Shown here piece by piece: positions 1 through 8,151 of a DNA stretch of 64,000 nt. Under the pieces are notes generated by a model. That model ran no database searches. It saw only the letters and a list, made by a program, of their open reading frames with translations, and was not told the origin of the DNA. A program made the position numbers and the translations under genes. The DNA is from Aquabacterium sp. CECT 9606 (GTDB lineage Bacteria > Pseudomonadota > Gammaproteobacteria > Burkholderiales > Burkholderiaceae_C), in NCBI RefSeq assembly GCF_918741295.1, contig NZ_CAKKNB010000006.1, positions 1 to 64,000 of the forward strand, in the 5' to 3' direction. How positions within the stretch are numbered: the first letter of the stretch is position 1; each line of letters starts with the position of its first letter.

Positions 1-126
1 CCAAAGAGCAGAGATCAACGAGACGAAGGACGAAGGCAAACCATGAACGCAAGCACAACCAACACCGTCGCGCCCACCACCGATTCGGGCTTTCCTCCCG
101 AACCCTCCGAGGCTCACCAAAGAGCA
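1..126 (+). repeat. Leader element, copy a (cut by window start)
   Basis: This is the 3' end of the leader-element family found complete near 49.6, 54.7, 56.3, 61.4 and 63.5 kb. It begins inside the upstream small hairpin (CCAAAGAGCAGAGATCAAC), runs through the purine-rich ribosome-binding stretch, and covers the conserved leader codons up to CAAAGAGCA. The sequence after position 126 is unique to this copy. The 137-bp palindrome that should precede it lies outside the window. Confidence 0.85.
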
Positions 127-687
127 GGCAATTTGGGGGCCAAGATTCAGAGTTCCTTCATGGTCATTGAAGCTGTACGTGACATCACGGGGCTTCGCTA
201 TTCAACGAAAGCCGGTGAGCGTCGTGAGATCCGTTTCGGCTATGGTGATGCGAGTTTTGTGCCGCGATTGGTGGAGCAGGCCCGCGCTGGCCAAGCCATT
301 GATTGGGGTGGTGCTGCTGTTCAGCCTGGCTATTACCGCGTGCTGTTCGATGGACCTGGCCCGTTGCCTGCGCAGTTTCGCAGCTCGTACAGCGTGCAAG
401 AGGTGGCCAACCGCTTGACGCCGGATGCTGCTGGCGACTTGAACCACGGTGACGTGGTGCGCGACCTGGCTGGCCGCGAGTACCTGGCCATGGGTGCTCG
501 GCATGACTGGCTTGAGGTGGCGCCGATTGAGAACGGCAAGGCTCAGGTGAGCCGCGATACCTGTTTCAAGTTCTTGTTGTCGCCGGACAAGCAGGACGCT
601 TATCCCGAGTGGCGCGCGGACCCTGTTTTCTTTGCTGGCCGCAACTTGTACCAAGAGGCCTGCAAGGTCCGTGGCTGTACCATCTAA
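43..687 (+). CDS. Leader-fused protein of unknown function
   Basis: This 214-residue protein starts with the conserved leader (about 28 residues, Thr/Asn-rich, ending PPEPSEAHQRA), identical to the leaders at 56449 and 63554. The remaining 186 residues resemble no family I can name. They are soluble, with no signal peptide or membrane segment. A start-proximal AAGG lies at about -8. The codon choice is normal for the plasmid and the frame is open throughout. It is the first gene of the accessory region that continues to the left of the window. Real gene: likely. Function: unknown. Confidence 0.75.
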   Translation: MNASTTNTVAPTTDSGFPPEPSEAHQRAGNLGAKIQSSFMVIEAVRDITGLRYSTKAGERREIRFGYGDASFVPRLVEQARAGQAIDWGGAAVQPGYYRVLFDGPGPLPAQFRSSYSVQEVANRLTPDAAGDLNHGDVVRDLAGREYLAMGARHDWLEVAPIENGKAQVSRDTCFKFLLSPDKQDAYPEWRADPVFFAGRNLYQEACKVRGCTI

Positions 688-692
688 CAGGC

Positions 693-726
693 AAAAAAAA
701 CGCCCAGGGGGGCAAACTCCTGGGCG
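693..726. terminator. Stem-loop with A8 tract
   Basis: CGCCCAGG (701-708) pairs with CCTGGGCG (719-726). The A8 tract at 693-700 makes this a good intrinsic terminator for minus-strand transcription. On the plus strand it lacks a T tract and would be weak. It separates the leader-fused gene from the nuclease gene. Confidence 0.5.
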
Positions 727-759
727 CCGTCATAAATCGTAATTTTCGGGAAACTCATC

Positions 760-1320
760 ATGACGTTCAAACATCTTACCGCACTGGCCGCTGGCTTGGC
801 TATGGCTTTTGGTGCCACCAGTGTCAACGCCGCAGAGCGTGTGAATCTCAACGGTGGTGCCGTTGATGTCTACACAGCACCGCAAGACGACATCACCATG
901 TACGTCGTGGACTTCATCAGCAAGAACCAGCGTCGCGTATGGGTGGCTGCCTACGTGTTGACTCATCCCGACATCGCTCGGGCCATCGCACAAGCCAAAG
1001 CCCGAGGCCTTGATGTTCGCGTCGTGCTCGATGCAAAGGAGGCGGGCAAAGGGGATAGCGGTGCAACCTATCTGCGCAACAGTGGCGTGCCAATTTGGCT
1101 CCATGGTAGTCGCGCGATAATGCACCACACGTTCATCGTTGGTGATGATGAGCGCGTCGGGTTCGGTAGCGCCAGTTTCACCAAGGCTGCGATGAGTGGT
1201 CGCAAGGGTGATCCGCTGAAGTCGAACGCCGAGAATTTCAATCTCTTTGTCGGTGTGCCTGCGCTGAATAAGCAATATGCCGCCGAGTTTGAGCGCCTGG
1301 TTGCCGAATCGTCACGCTAA
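760..1320 (+). CDS. Secreted phospholipase D-family nuclease (Nuc-like), altered HKD motif
   Basis: The 186-residue protein has a clear Sec signal peptide (about residues 1-25, ending VNA-A) and a single PLD/Nuc domain, the size of plasmid Nuc endonucleases (about 177 residues). The family motif HxKx4Dx6GS is present as HHTFIVGDDERVGFGS near residues 123-138. His, Asp and Gly-Ser are in register, but the catalytic Lys is Thr. Family members are periplasmic DNases that form dimers. The Lys loss could weaken activity. It lies 11 bp upstream of repA, as nuc genes do in some broad-host-range plasmids. The sequence around the start, TTCGGGAAACTCATCATGA, also precedes ssb. Confidence 0.85.
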   Translation: MTFKHLTALAAGLAMAFGATSVNAAERVNLNGGAVDVYTAPQDDITMYVVDFISKNQRRVWVAAYVLTHPDIARAIAQAKARGLDVRVVLDAKEAGKGDSGATYLRNSGVPIWLHGSRAIMHHTFIVGDDERVGFGSASFTKAAMSGRKGDPLKSNAENFNLFVGVPALNKQYAAEFERLVAESSR

Positions 1321-1331
1321 GGAGCCGCAGG

Positions 1332-2519
1332 ATGGATGACAAAGACACATCAGCCTTTGACGAGGCCGCGTTTCGTGAGCGCTTGATTGAAGGCGGTATT
1401 GCCGCCGAAGCCGCAGCCGAGACGGCGCGAAGAACCGCCGAAGGCCGTAGCAACAAACCGCAAGCTGCAATCAAGGCCAAGCGCGCGCCTCGGGCACCGA
1501 AGATGCCTGCCGAGGGCGATTTGTTCACCCCGTCTGCCGACGCACCAGGTGCGTCATCGCAGCTTGATCGGCTGCCCTCTGGAATCCTTGTGCCGAAAAC
1601 TGTGCGCAAGCTACTTGACGACAAGATCGTCGATGCCAGCACAGAGATTGCGAGCAACCCGCCCAGCTCGTCAGAGATGGCTTTCATGCACGCGATCATG
1701 TGTCAGGTGGGCTTGCCGCGCTCAAGGGTGGGACACAAAGACAGCGCCACAGGCAAGTGGGTGGACGTGTTCGAGTTCGAGCGCCAATGTGGCAACGCGG
1801 CCCTGAGCTTGTCCGCTGGCAAGTTGTGGGATGGCGCCAAGTTCGTGCAACAGCCCATTCCCTACGGCACGTTGCCTCGCCTCATGTTGGCGTGGATGAA
1901 CACGTATGCCGTGCGGTATCAGACCCCCGAGGTGGCCGTGGGCAACAGTGCCAGCGACTTCCTGCGACTGCTGGGCAAGGACACGAGTGGCGGGGAAAAA
2001 GGCACGTTCACGATGTTCCGCAAGCAGATTCAAGCCTTGTCGGCCTGTCAGATGACTTTGGGTTTCAACGCGGCTGGCCGCGCGTACACCTACGACGGCA
2101 AGCCGATCCGTCAGTTTCAGGCTTGGTTGGCCAAGTCTGATGACCAGCCCGCTTTGTGGCCAGGTGTCGTGACCTTCTCCGACGAGTATTACAAGACGTT
2201 GATTTCGCATGCCGTGCCACTCGACATTCGCGCCTTGAGTGTGCTGAAAGGTTCAGCGCTTGCCATGGACGTGTATACGTGGCTTGCTGATCGGCTGCAC
2301 CGCATTGACGGTCGCCCCGTGCTCCTGCATTGGGCGAACATCCGTAACCAGTTCGGCCAGGAGTACCAAGGCAAAGACCCGGACAAGGACTTCAAGAAGA
2401 AGTTCCTTCCTGCCTTGCGCGATGCTTTGGCCGTCTACCCAAAGGCCAAGGTCAAACGGGTCACTGGTGGCCTCTTGCTCCTGCCCTCGCCCCCTCCTAT
2501 CCCTTACAAGGGCTCCTGA
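1332..2519 (+). CDS. repA: Plasmid replication initiator RepA
   Basis: The 395-residue protein matches the plasmid RepA family typified by the stretch RLPSGILVPKTVRKLL and by later RFxxQIQxLSAC-like and LLHW segments. The first 70 residues are Ala/Arg-rich and likely disordered. The start follows AAGGAGCC. It should bind the iterons just downstream (2612-2937) and open the origin. An intrinsic terminator at 2566 closes the nuc-repA unit. The placement of iterons immediately 3' of the gene supports the assignment. Confidence in replication function is high; the exact Rep subfamily is recalled rather than searched. Confidence 0.85.
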   Translation: MDDKDTSAFDEAAFRERLIEGGIAAEAAAETARRTAEGRSNKPQAAIKAKRAPRAPKMPAEGDLFTPSADAPGASSQLDRLPSGILVPKTVRKLLDDKIVDASTEIASNPPSSSEMAFMHAIMCQVGLPRSRVGHKDSATGKWVDVFEFERQCGNAALSLSAGKLWDGAKFVQQPIPYGTLPRLMLAWMNTYAVRYQTPEVAVGNSASDFLRLLGKDTSGGEKGTFTMFRKQIQALSACQMTLGFNAAGRAYTYDGKPIRQFQAWLAKSDDQPALWPGVVTFSDEYYKTLISHAVPLDIRALSVLKGSALAMDVYTWLADRLHRIDGRPVLLHWANIRNQFGQEYQGKDPDKDFKKKFLPALRDALAVYPKAKVKRVTGGLLLLPSPPPIPYKGS

Positions 2520-2565
2520 TCTCTCGTTCGTTCTTTGCCTCCCTCGCCGGTCATGCCGGTGTTGC

Positions 2566-2591
2566 GGGCCTCTTCGGAGGCCCTTTTTTTT
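2566..2591 (+). terminator. Intrinsic terminator after repA
   Basis: GGGCCTC-TTC-GGAGGCCC followed by a run of eight T is a textbook rho-independent terminator, 46 bp after the repA stop. Confidence 0.9.
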
Positions 2592-2611
2592 GGCATTGCG
2601 CGCCGTAGGCT

Positions 2612-3000
2612 CACGCGGGATCGGACCCCCCAGCCCATCGCGGCGCCTTGTCGTTGCGCCAGGCCGGTGTTGCTGACTGGCAGGCACGCGGGATCAGACC
2701 CCCTTGGGGCCTACTGATCGCGTTGCCTTGGCCGCGCCCGATGGTGAAGTTGTCCACACATTTGCATCAACTGAGATTTGCCGCTTGAAATCCGTGGACA
2801 AGCCTGTGATTCGCAGAAGTTGTCCACGCGGAATTGGCCCCCCCGTTGCGCGGGATCAGACCCCGCTTGTACGCAGGATTAGACCCCTTTAACCACGCGG
2901 GATTCGACCCCTCGGCCGTGCGGGATCAGGCCCCCCCTAAACCTGTAAGGTTTGCCTTTAGGTTTTCCGGTAATTTTTCCTCTATGAATTGCTGGTAGTG
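2612..3000 (+). other. oriV: Origin of vegetative replication (oriV) with iterons and DnaA boxes
   Basis: Seven copies of an 18-19 bp iteron with consensus CACGCGGGATCAGACCCC lie at 2612, 2685, 2825, 2847, 2870, 2894 and 2917. The first two are widely spaced, and the last five are packed at about 23-bp intervals. The copies at 2825 and 2870 are the most degenerate. Three DnaA-box-like sequences (TTGTCCACA or TTGTCCACG) lie at 2750-2758, 2793-2801 (inverted) and 2820-2828. An A+T-richer stretch at about 2938-2995 follows and could be the unwinding element. RepA binding is inferred. Confidence 0.85.
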
Positions 3001-3815
3001 GGAGGCTCGCGCGCTGTGGAAAAGCCAAATTTCGCGAGGGTCTCCGCCGCCTCACGCGCTTCGCGCTCCGGCTCCTCCGGCTTCGCCTCCGCCCGGGGCC
3101 TTTGGCCCCTTCCCGCCCGGGAACAGCCAATTCCAGCGCCGCAAGCGGCGTGCATAGGAACCAGAGGCGGCATCACCAGTCAACACTTGAAAAAGACTGC
3201 GGCCCAGAACCGGAGGATTGAATAGCCCCGCAAGCGGGGAGAACTGGTCCCCACACACGCGCAGACCGCATCAAGAACAGCAGCGACTTACTGGCACGAA
3301 CCAAATACCAGTCTTGATGGTGGAAGTCGGTTTTGGCCAGGCTGGTGCATCAACAACCGACATGGCACTGCGACCGCTGGCCCCAACCCCCCGCCCTTCC
3401 CCGCCCTGCGGGGAAGGGAGCCAAATACAGGGCGCATACGCGCAGCAATTGCGTCGGGCGCCCCAACCCATTGACTTGGCCAAATGCGTGCGTTGTAGGC
3501 CCTGTGGTGGCCTGCTGGCCTGCCTTGCAGGCCTGGGTGTGAACTCAATGCCGTCTTGATGGCGCGAAGAGGTTGGGTTTGCTGGGGAAGAGCTGCACTC
3601 GCGACAAACCTGGGTGGCATGCCGATGCACATGGTCTACCAGGCGGTGGCGTTCAACGCTGATCTCCGGGCGGCCTTCGGCCACCCACCATGCAACCTAC
3701 CAGGCTTCGATTGAGAGTGCTGCTGACTGGCCAGCTCGGGCGGTGCGATCGTGGTGGGTGGTGATGGTGGTTCGGATGAGGTCGAAAATCCGGTTACTTT
3801 GTTTTACACGTTCTA
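3001..3815. other. Gene-poor GC-rich region between oriV and ssb
   Basis: No open frame here has a ribosome-binding site or protein-like composition. The stretch holds several GC-rich inverted repeats (around 3050-3125), one copy of the CCCGCCCTTCCCC/GGGGAAGGGAG repeat at about 3391-3422 (also seen near 16.63 and 26.74 kb), and the two-copy stem-loop sequence at 3637-3712 described separately. Confidence 0.6.
3637..3712. repeat. Two-copy conserved stem-loop sequence (copy 1)
   Basis: This stretch matches 21343-21420 for about 75 bp: GGTGGCGTTCAACG and a hairpin, then CCACCATGCAACCTACC and GGCTTCGATT. The hairpin changes in a paired way between copies: GGCC-TTC-GGCC here and GGGCGC-CTT-GCGCCC there. 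I see no gene in it. It could be a structured RNA or a remnant of a mobile repeat. Confidence 0.55.
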
Positions 3816-3837
3816 ATGTGTTTTAATCGTTTTATGC

Positions 3838-3866
3838 TTGCTTGTTTGTTTTACTTGCGTTATACT
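3838..3866 (+). promoter_or_regulatory. Sigma-70 promoter for ssb-korA-parA-parB
   Basis: The -35 box is TTGCTT (3838-3843), followed by a 17-bp spacer and the -10 box TATACT (3861-3866). It lies 50 bp upstream of ssb in an unusually A+T-rich stretch. A small hairpin, GTCGG-GTGATG-CCGAC, sits in the untranslated leader. Confidence 0.7.
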
Positions 3867-3915
3867 TTCTTCTGTCGGGTGATGCCGACGCTTCTTCAAC
3901 TTCGGGAAACTCATC

Positions 3916-4284
3916 ATGAGCAACAAAGGTTTTTTCACTGGCCGCGTGGCCAAGGCCCCCATCTTCCGCGACGGCGGCAAGACCCCGGTGTGCTACTTCA
4001 CGCTGATCCGCAACGAGTATGCGGGCAAGGACAGCAACACGGGTGATGCCCGTGAGCGTCAAGTCTCCATTCCCTTCACGGCGTTCGACGCGAAGGCCAA
4101 GTCCATCGCCGACCATGTGTGCGTTGGCGATCAACTGATCGTCGAATACCGCCTGGACAACAACAACCGCGATCTGGGCAACGACCAGGTGGAGTACGGT
4201 TTCAGCTTCATCATTGATGAATTCGAGTTCGGTGCCCCTGGCGCCATCAAGCGCGAGAAGCTGGCCGCGAACAACCGAGGCTGA
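3916..4284 (+). CDS. ssb: Single-stranded DNA-binding protein
   Basis: The 122-residue protein has a single OB-fold of the SSB family: N-terminal FTGRVAKAP, a central VSIPFTAFDAKAKS strand, and IVEYRLDNN. It is short, lacking the long Gly/Gln linker and the acidic DDDIPF tip of chromosomal SSB, so it may not recruit the usual SSB partners. Plasmid SSBs protect transferred single strands after conjugation and support replication. It is the first gene of a ssb-korA-parA-parB run driven by the promoter at 3838. The start context TTCGGGAAACTCATCATGA is shared with the nuclease gene at 760. Confidence 0.9.
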   Translation: MSNKGFFTGRVAKAPIFRDGGKTPVCYFTLIRNEYAGKDSNTGDARERQVSIPFTAFDAKAKSIADHVCVGDQLIVEYRLDNNNRDLGNDQVEYGFSFIIDEFEFGAPGAIKREKLAANNRG

Positions 4285-4288
4285 TGGC

Positions 4289-4735
4289 ATGAGCAGCGAT
4301 GCAGTTACAGCCGAGGAATTCGATCGGATAGCAAGGCTGCATTGTCGTCGCTGGGAGGCCCGCTCGCTCGATGTTGTGCGGGCCTTGCTGGTCGATCAGC
4401 GACGGATTTCGGAGGTGGCTGAAGCATTCGGGATGAAGCCACAGCAAGCCAATGTCTTGCGCACCCGGTTCCTCGATCGCATGAAGAGCAAAGGGGCGGT
4501 CAAGCTGCCTGCCGAGCAGTTCATGCAGTCAGTGAACCCAGCAGCTCAAGCATCGGTCCTTGATCCTTTCAAAGACGACATCAAGCAGCTTGTCAAACGC
4601 GGTTACTCGGAAGCGCAAATCACTGAATTCCTGAACGTCAACGATGTGCAGGTTTCAGACACCGAACTCACCACTTTTTTAGGGGCAATGAATGAAAACC
4701 TTGGTTCTGGCGAATCAAAAGGGCGGCGTCGGTAA
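4289..4735 (+). CDS. TrfB/KorA-like transcriptional repressor
   Basis: The 148-residue protein has a helix-turn-helix segment (VRALLVDQRRISEVAEAFGMKPQQANVLRTRF, key residues near 28-60) that resembles KorA/TrfB of IncP plasmids (LVDGKPQATFATSLGLTRGAV). The C-terminal half is an unknown, possibly dimerising, helical domain with KRGYSEAQITEFLN. The start at 4289 lies 5 bp after the ssb stop. The end overlaps parA by 44 bp, as korA and incC overlap in IncP plasmids, suggesting translational coupling. It likely represses this operon and other backbone promoters. Confidence 0.75.
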   Translation: MSSDAVTAEEFDRIARLHCRRWEARSLDVVRALLVDQRRISEVAEAFGMKPQQANVLRTRFLDRMKSKGAVKLPAEQFMQSVNPAAQASVLDPFKDDIKQLVKRGYSEAQITEFLNVNDVQVSDTELTTFLGAMNENLGSGESKGRRR

Positions 4736-5489
4736 AAGCGCTGTCGGTAGCCAACTCGCCTACTACCTGGCCGAGAAGGGCAAGCGTGTCTTGTTCTTGG
4801 ACTTCGACCATCAGAAAAACTCAACAAAGCCGATCGTCAAGAGCGGTCGAGCAGCCGTGGCCAGCTTTCACACAACCGACCTTCTGTTGGGTCAGGCCGG
4901 TGTGATGCCTGATGGCAACTTCGTGATCGTGCCTGGCGATGACTCGCTGAGCAGCTTGGAGCGTCAGCCCGACAAGCACAACATCATCGCGAACGCGCTC
5001 AAGGCCTTCCTTGAAAAGTACGATGCTCAGTTCGATGTGTGCATCGTCGATACCAACCCCAACCCTGACATCCGCTATGCGGCTGCGCTGATTACCGGCG
5101 ACTTCGTGTTGTCCCCCATCCAGCTCAACCAAGAAGCGATTGACGGCATTGGCTCACTGCTGAATCACAGCCGTTACGGGTATCGCAAAATCAAGCAGGC
5201 GATCAATCCAAAGCTCGAACTGATTGGCATCTTGCCAAACATGGTTGAGCCCACGCCCTTCCAGCGCGCTAACTTCGCCCAGCTCGCCAAGCACTTCGCT
5301 CAACTGCTGATCGCCACGGGCAATCCTGACATGCCTTACGCCCACATCCCGAAGCGCTCTTCGATTGCCGAAGCGCAGGCAGAAGGTGCGTTCCTGGCCA
5401 CGGTCAAGAAGACTGCTGCGCGTGAGGCCTGGCGTGAGATCAAGCCTTCGTTTGATGTCATCGCCCAACGTATGAAACTTGAGGTTTAA
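4692..5489 (+). CDS. parA: ParA/IncC-family partition ATPase
   Basis: The 265-residue protein has the deviant Walker A motif KGGVGKS at residues 10-16 (N-terminal ANQKGGVGKSAVGSQLA), a Walker A'-like LFLDFDHQKNS and Walker B CIVDTNPN. It lacks an N-terminal helix-turn-helix, so it is of the short IncC2/ParA type. It pairs with the ParB/KorB gene 5 bp downstream to position plasmid copies by ATP-dependent nucleoid binding. It overlaps the KorA-like gene upstream. Confidence 0.9.
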   Translation: MKTLVLANQKGGVGKSAVGSQLAYYLAEKGKRVLFLDFDHQKNSTKPIVKSGRAAVASFHTTDLLLGQAGVMPDGNFVIVPGDDSLSSLERQPDKHNIIANALKAFLEKYDAQFDVCIVDTNPNPDIRYAAALITGDFVLSPIQLNQEAIDGIGSLLNHSRYGYRKIKQAINPKLELIGILPNMVEPTPFQRANFAQLAKHFAQLLIATGNPDMPYAHIPKRSSIAEAQAEGAFLATVKKTAAREAWREIKPSFDVIAQRMKLEV

Positions 5490-5494
5490 GCACC

Positions 5495-6556
5495 ATGGCA
5501 CTTGATCTTTCTGCGCTGGATGATGCGCCCTTTGTTGAGCCTTCTGCGAAGGCTGCGGCACCCACTGGTGTTGCGCCCCGAGCCCCTTTGTCTCAGTTCG
5601 TCGAAGACCCCGACCAGCCCCGGACCGAGTTTTCCGGCCCTGAGTGGGAGGACTTCAAAGCTGATGTCAAAGCACATGGCGTGCTGCAACCGATCATCGT
5701 GATTGTCTTGCCTGACGGCAAGCTGAAAATCCGCTTCGGTGCTCGCCGCTACCGTGCTTGCTGCGAACTCGGCCTGGCTGATGCACCCTACGTCGTCACC
5801 GAAGACGAACGGCAGATGGATGACTACGCCCAGGTGTCCGAGAACGAGCAGCGCAAGCCGCTGCAACCTCTTGAGCTGGCGACCTTCATTGCGAAGAAGC
5901 TGGCCGGTGGCGCCGCTAAAAAGGAGGTAGCCGCGAAGCTGCGTATTGACCCAAGTGCTGTCACGCACTTGATGTCCCTGGTTGAAGCGCCTGACTTCAT
6001 GCTTGAGCTGTATCACAGCCGCAAGTGCCGCGCGCCGCACTACCTGTACGAGCTGCGCAAGCTGCACACGAAGAATGCCGAGATCGTGGAGCGTCGCTGC
6101 GCCCAGGCCGAAGACATCGACAAGGCCTTGTTGGTTGCGATTGCCGCCGAGATCGATCCCCCCAGCTTTCCCGATGCTCAAGGTTCGGGCAGCGTCAAAG
6201 ATGCGCTGGACAACCCCGGTTCATCCGGTGGTGGCAACGGTGGTGGTTCTGGTGACGCTGGCGGCGGTGCCGGTGATGACCTCGGTCAAGGCCAGTCCGA
6301 TGCGAAGGTCAAGAAACTGCCTTCACACAATCCCGAGATCGAGAAGGACAACGGGGGCAAGGCCGATGATCCGAGCAAGATCAAGAAGCCTTTGCTTCTG
6401 GCCAAGTACAAGGACCGTGAGGTGATGGTCGTTTTGTCTCAGCGCCCATCGACCGAGGGCATGGTTCTGATCCGCTACGAGGATGGCAGCGGTGAAGAAG
6501 AAGTCGTCATCGGTGACGTCGTTTTGACGTTGCTGACCGAGGCGAGCAAGGGCTGA
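5495..6556 (+). CDS. KorB-like ParB partition protein / global repressor
   Basis: The 353-residue protein has a ParB N-terminal domain (residues about 30-120, with HGVLQPIIV and FGARRYRACCELG), a central helix-turn-helix (KKEVAAKLRIDPSAVTHLMSL), a Gly-rich linker (about residues 243-270), and a KorB-type C-terminal SH3-like domain (KYKDREVMVVLSQRP, then GEEEVVIGDVVLTLL). This layout is that of KorB: a centromere-binding protein that also silences transfer and replication promoters. I found no canonical IncP KorB operator (TTTAGCSGCTAAA), so its site is probably different. Confidence 0.85.
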   Translation: MALDLSALDDAPFVEPSAKAAAPTGVAPRAPLSQFVEDPDQPRTEFSGPEWEDFKADVKAHGVLQPIIVIVLPDGKLKIRFGARRYRACCELGLADAPYVVTEDERQMDDYAQVSENEQRKPLQPLELATFIAKKLAGGAAKKEVAAKLRIDPSAVTHLMSLVEAPDFMLELYHSRKCRAPHYLYELRKLHTKNAEIVERRCAQAEDIDKALLVAIAAEIDPPSFPDAQGSGSVKDALDNPGSSGGGNGGGSGDAGGGAGDDLGQGQSDAKVKKLPSHNPEIEKDNGGKADDPSKIKKPLLLAKYKDREVMVVLSQRPSTEGMVLIRYEDGSGEEEVVIGDVVLTLLTEASKG

Positions 6557-6626
6557 ATTCAATCGGCGGAACGGGGCGTTAGAGCGCCCTGCCCGCCTGA
6601 CCACATTGCACTATTGGAGAGCGCAA

Positions 6627-7025
6627 ATGGCTGTCATCAATCTTAATCCTTTCATCGCCTTCGTCATGGGCGCTGTGCTGATCGCTGGCATCGCTCGCGT
6701 TATTGGCGCGACCCCTCGAACTGCCATGGGCGTATTCAAGGCTCGCCCAATGTTGGGCCTGTTTGCGATTGGCGCCGCGTTTCTGGCGCCTCAGGCTCTG
6801 TTGGCCAGCATCGTTGCTGTCCTGGCCGGTGTGTTCATGCTGGCCAGCAGCTTGACACCGCAGGTGACAGCCGTCGCCCCGACCGTCGAACCAACCCACC
6901 AGGTCGTGACCGTAGCTGAGCCGGTCACTCAACGCATCTTCCTGGCCGGCGGCGGCGTTGTGGTATTCACAGAGATCAACGGCAAGCTCGTCAGCCGGTT
7001 CTACCGCGATCACATCAAGGCTTGA
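6627..7025 (+). CDS. Small membrane protein, unknown
   Basis: The 132-residue protein has two or three hydrophobic segments (about residues 8-28, 45-62 and 62-80) followed by a polar C-terminal domain ending VVVFTEINGKLVSRFYRDHIKA. The start at 6627 follows GGAGAG. It sits 70 bp after korB and 3 bp before the next small gene, so it probably belongs to the same run. I do not recognise the family. Confidence 0.65.
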   Translation: MAVINLNPFIAFVMGAVLIAGIARVIGATPRTAMGVFKARPMLGLFAIGAAFLAPQALLASIVAVLAGVFMLASSLTPQVTAVAPTVEPTHQVVTVAEPVTQRIFLAGGGVVVFTEINGKLVSRFYRDHIKA

Positions 7026-7028
7026 GCC

Positions 7029-7250
7029 ATGGACAAGCCCAAACCATTGTCAGAGCGTGGCAAGCACCGCTTGCGCCTTGCTGCGGGCTTTCTGCGCGCA
7101 GACGGCTTCAAGCTCGATTGCCCTCGCGATCAGTTCTACGACAAGGTTCAAGAGGTCTTGGCCAGTCTCCCTGCCGACAAACAGGCCGACCTCAAAACCC
7201 TGGTTGATTGGGTCGAAGACTACGACCGTCACGACCCCACGCAGCGCTAG
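7029..7250 (+). CDS. Small conserved-looking protein, unknown
   Basis: This 73-residue, charged, helical protein begins MDKPKPLSERGKHRLRLAAGFL and ends WVEDYDRHDPTQR. It starts 3 bp after the preceding stop. It has no signal or membrane segment and no recognised family. Its 3' end overlaps the convergent SprT-like gene by 4 bp. Confidence 0.6.
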   Translation: MDKPKPLSERGKHRLRLAAGFLRADGFKLDCPRDQFYDKVQEVLASLPADKQADLKTLVDWVEDYDRHDPTQR

Positions 7251-7981
7251 TCGCCCGCGTCCACAAACGCAACCTGGCAGTCACCGCAGACGATGTTCAG
7301 GGTTGGCTTGCCCCATGCGTTGTTTGAGCAGTTCGGGCAACTGAATTTGCGCCTGGTTGACTTCGTCTCACCTTGTGCAGGGTCTTCAACCTCAATGCCA
7401 GCCGCAGCAAGGGTTTCAACGTCGATGCCCTCGACTTCCCCGGCAATGACATGCTCAAGTTGTTCCTGGTCGGGAAAGCGATCCTTCCAACTGATCGCAA
7501 AGCCACTGCTCACCAGCTCGTCGCAAGCCACCTCAAAACGACCGCCAGGGATGGCGTAGTCGTCCATCTTTTCGCCGACCCTCTTTCCACCGGGCTCCCC
7601 GGTGTCTGACGGCATCACCCCAATCTCTTCGAGCTTCGCCGACCACTCGGTGTTGTGATACCCACGACGCCCAGGCGTGCCGAAGTGGCTTTGCCATTGG
7701 TGCGTCATGCAGTGCACCAGCTTGCGCAACACGAACGCAACCGGCTGGACGGCAAACGTCGCCGGGTTCAACGCGATCTCGTCTGTCTTTACCTCTGCGT
7801 CTTTAGCGAACCTTTCGGACGAGAAGTACCCATCGCTCCGGTTATCTCGTTGCAGGGTGATAAGGCACCCCGGCAACTGGCCGTCAAACAGAGCGTCATT
7901 CATGTGCGCGTAGGCAGTCTGTAGCTCGCCATACGCCTCTTCCGTTGGTTCCATGGTAGCCCCGTGGATTGTGCAATCCAT
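7247..7981 (-). CDS. SprT-like domain protein with altered HExxH motif
   Basis: The 244-residue protein matches plasmid SprT-like proteins: an N-terminal AYGELQTAYAHMNDALFDGQLP, a metal-site region, then GRRGYHNTEWSAKLEEIG and PSDTGEPGGKRVG, and a C-terminal zinc ribbon (CPNC...CGDC). The expected HExxH is HCMTH, so the catalytic Glu is Cys. The metal-binding His residues remain. It may be a non-proteolytic DNA-bound protein. The start at 7981 has AAAGG upstream. The operator at 7965-7980 then lies just inside the gene, so its palindrome encodes part of the N-terminus (MDCTIHGAT). An alternative start is at 7954. Confidence 0.75.
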   Translation of the reverse strand: MDCTIHGATMEPTEEAYGELQTAYAHMNDALFDGQLPGCLITLQRDNRSDGYFSSERFAKDAEVKTDEIALNPATFAVQPVAFVLRKLVHCMTHQWQSHFGTPGRRGYHNTEWSAKLEEIGVMPSDTGEPGGKRVGEKMDDYAIPGGRFEVACDELVSSGFAISWKDRFPDQEQLEHVIAGEVEGIDVETLAAAGIEVEDPAQGETKSTRRKFSCPNCSNNAWGKPTLNIVCGDCQVAFVDAGD

Positions 7982-8078
7982 AGTGTGCCTTTAAGTGCTG
8001 GATTGTGCAAACCAGAGAGACGCCAACCCCCTCGCACGCTGCCCCAGGCCTCACGTCCGGGCGCTTGAAATTTTCAAG
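7965..8078. promoter_or_regulatory. Palindromic operators between the SprT-like gene and kfrA
   Basis: TGGATTGTGCAATCCA lies at 7965-7980 and a variant, TGGATTGTGCAAACCA, at 7999-8014. A second type, CTTGAAATTTTCAAG, lies at 8064-8078. Both types recur at 9960-10360 on the other side of kfrA. They sit where a regulator would control both divergent genes. Confidence 0.7.
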
Positions 8079-8087
8079 AAATAACGC

Positions 8088-8125
8088 TTGACCAATAATA
8101 AGAAGAAGATTATTATTCTTCTTAT
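8088..8125 (+). promoter_or_regulatory. kfrA promoter overlapped by an inverted repeat
   Basis: The -35 box is TTGACC (8088-8093), followed by a 17-bp spacer and the -10 box TATTAT (8111-8116). An inverted repeat, ATAAGAAGAA (8098-8107) and TTCTTCTTAT (8116-8125), covers the spacer and the -10 box. Autorepression by KfrA, as known for IncP KfrA, is the simplest reading. Confidence 0.7.
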
Positions 8126-8151
8126 GTATTTTTGGGCCCGGGAGATCGCAC

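Noticed and set aside
2535..3260. Several short frames in and after the origin
   Set aside because: They lie across iterons and inverted repeats, lack ribosome-binding sites and have repeat-like composition.
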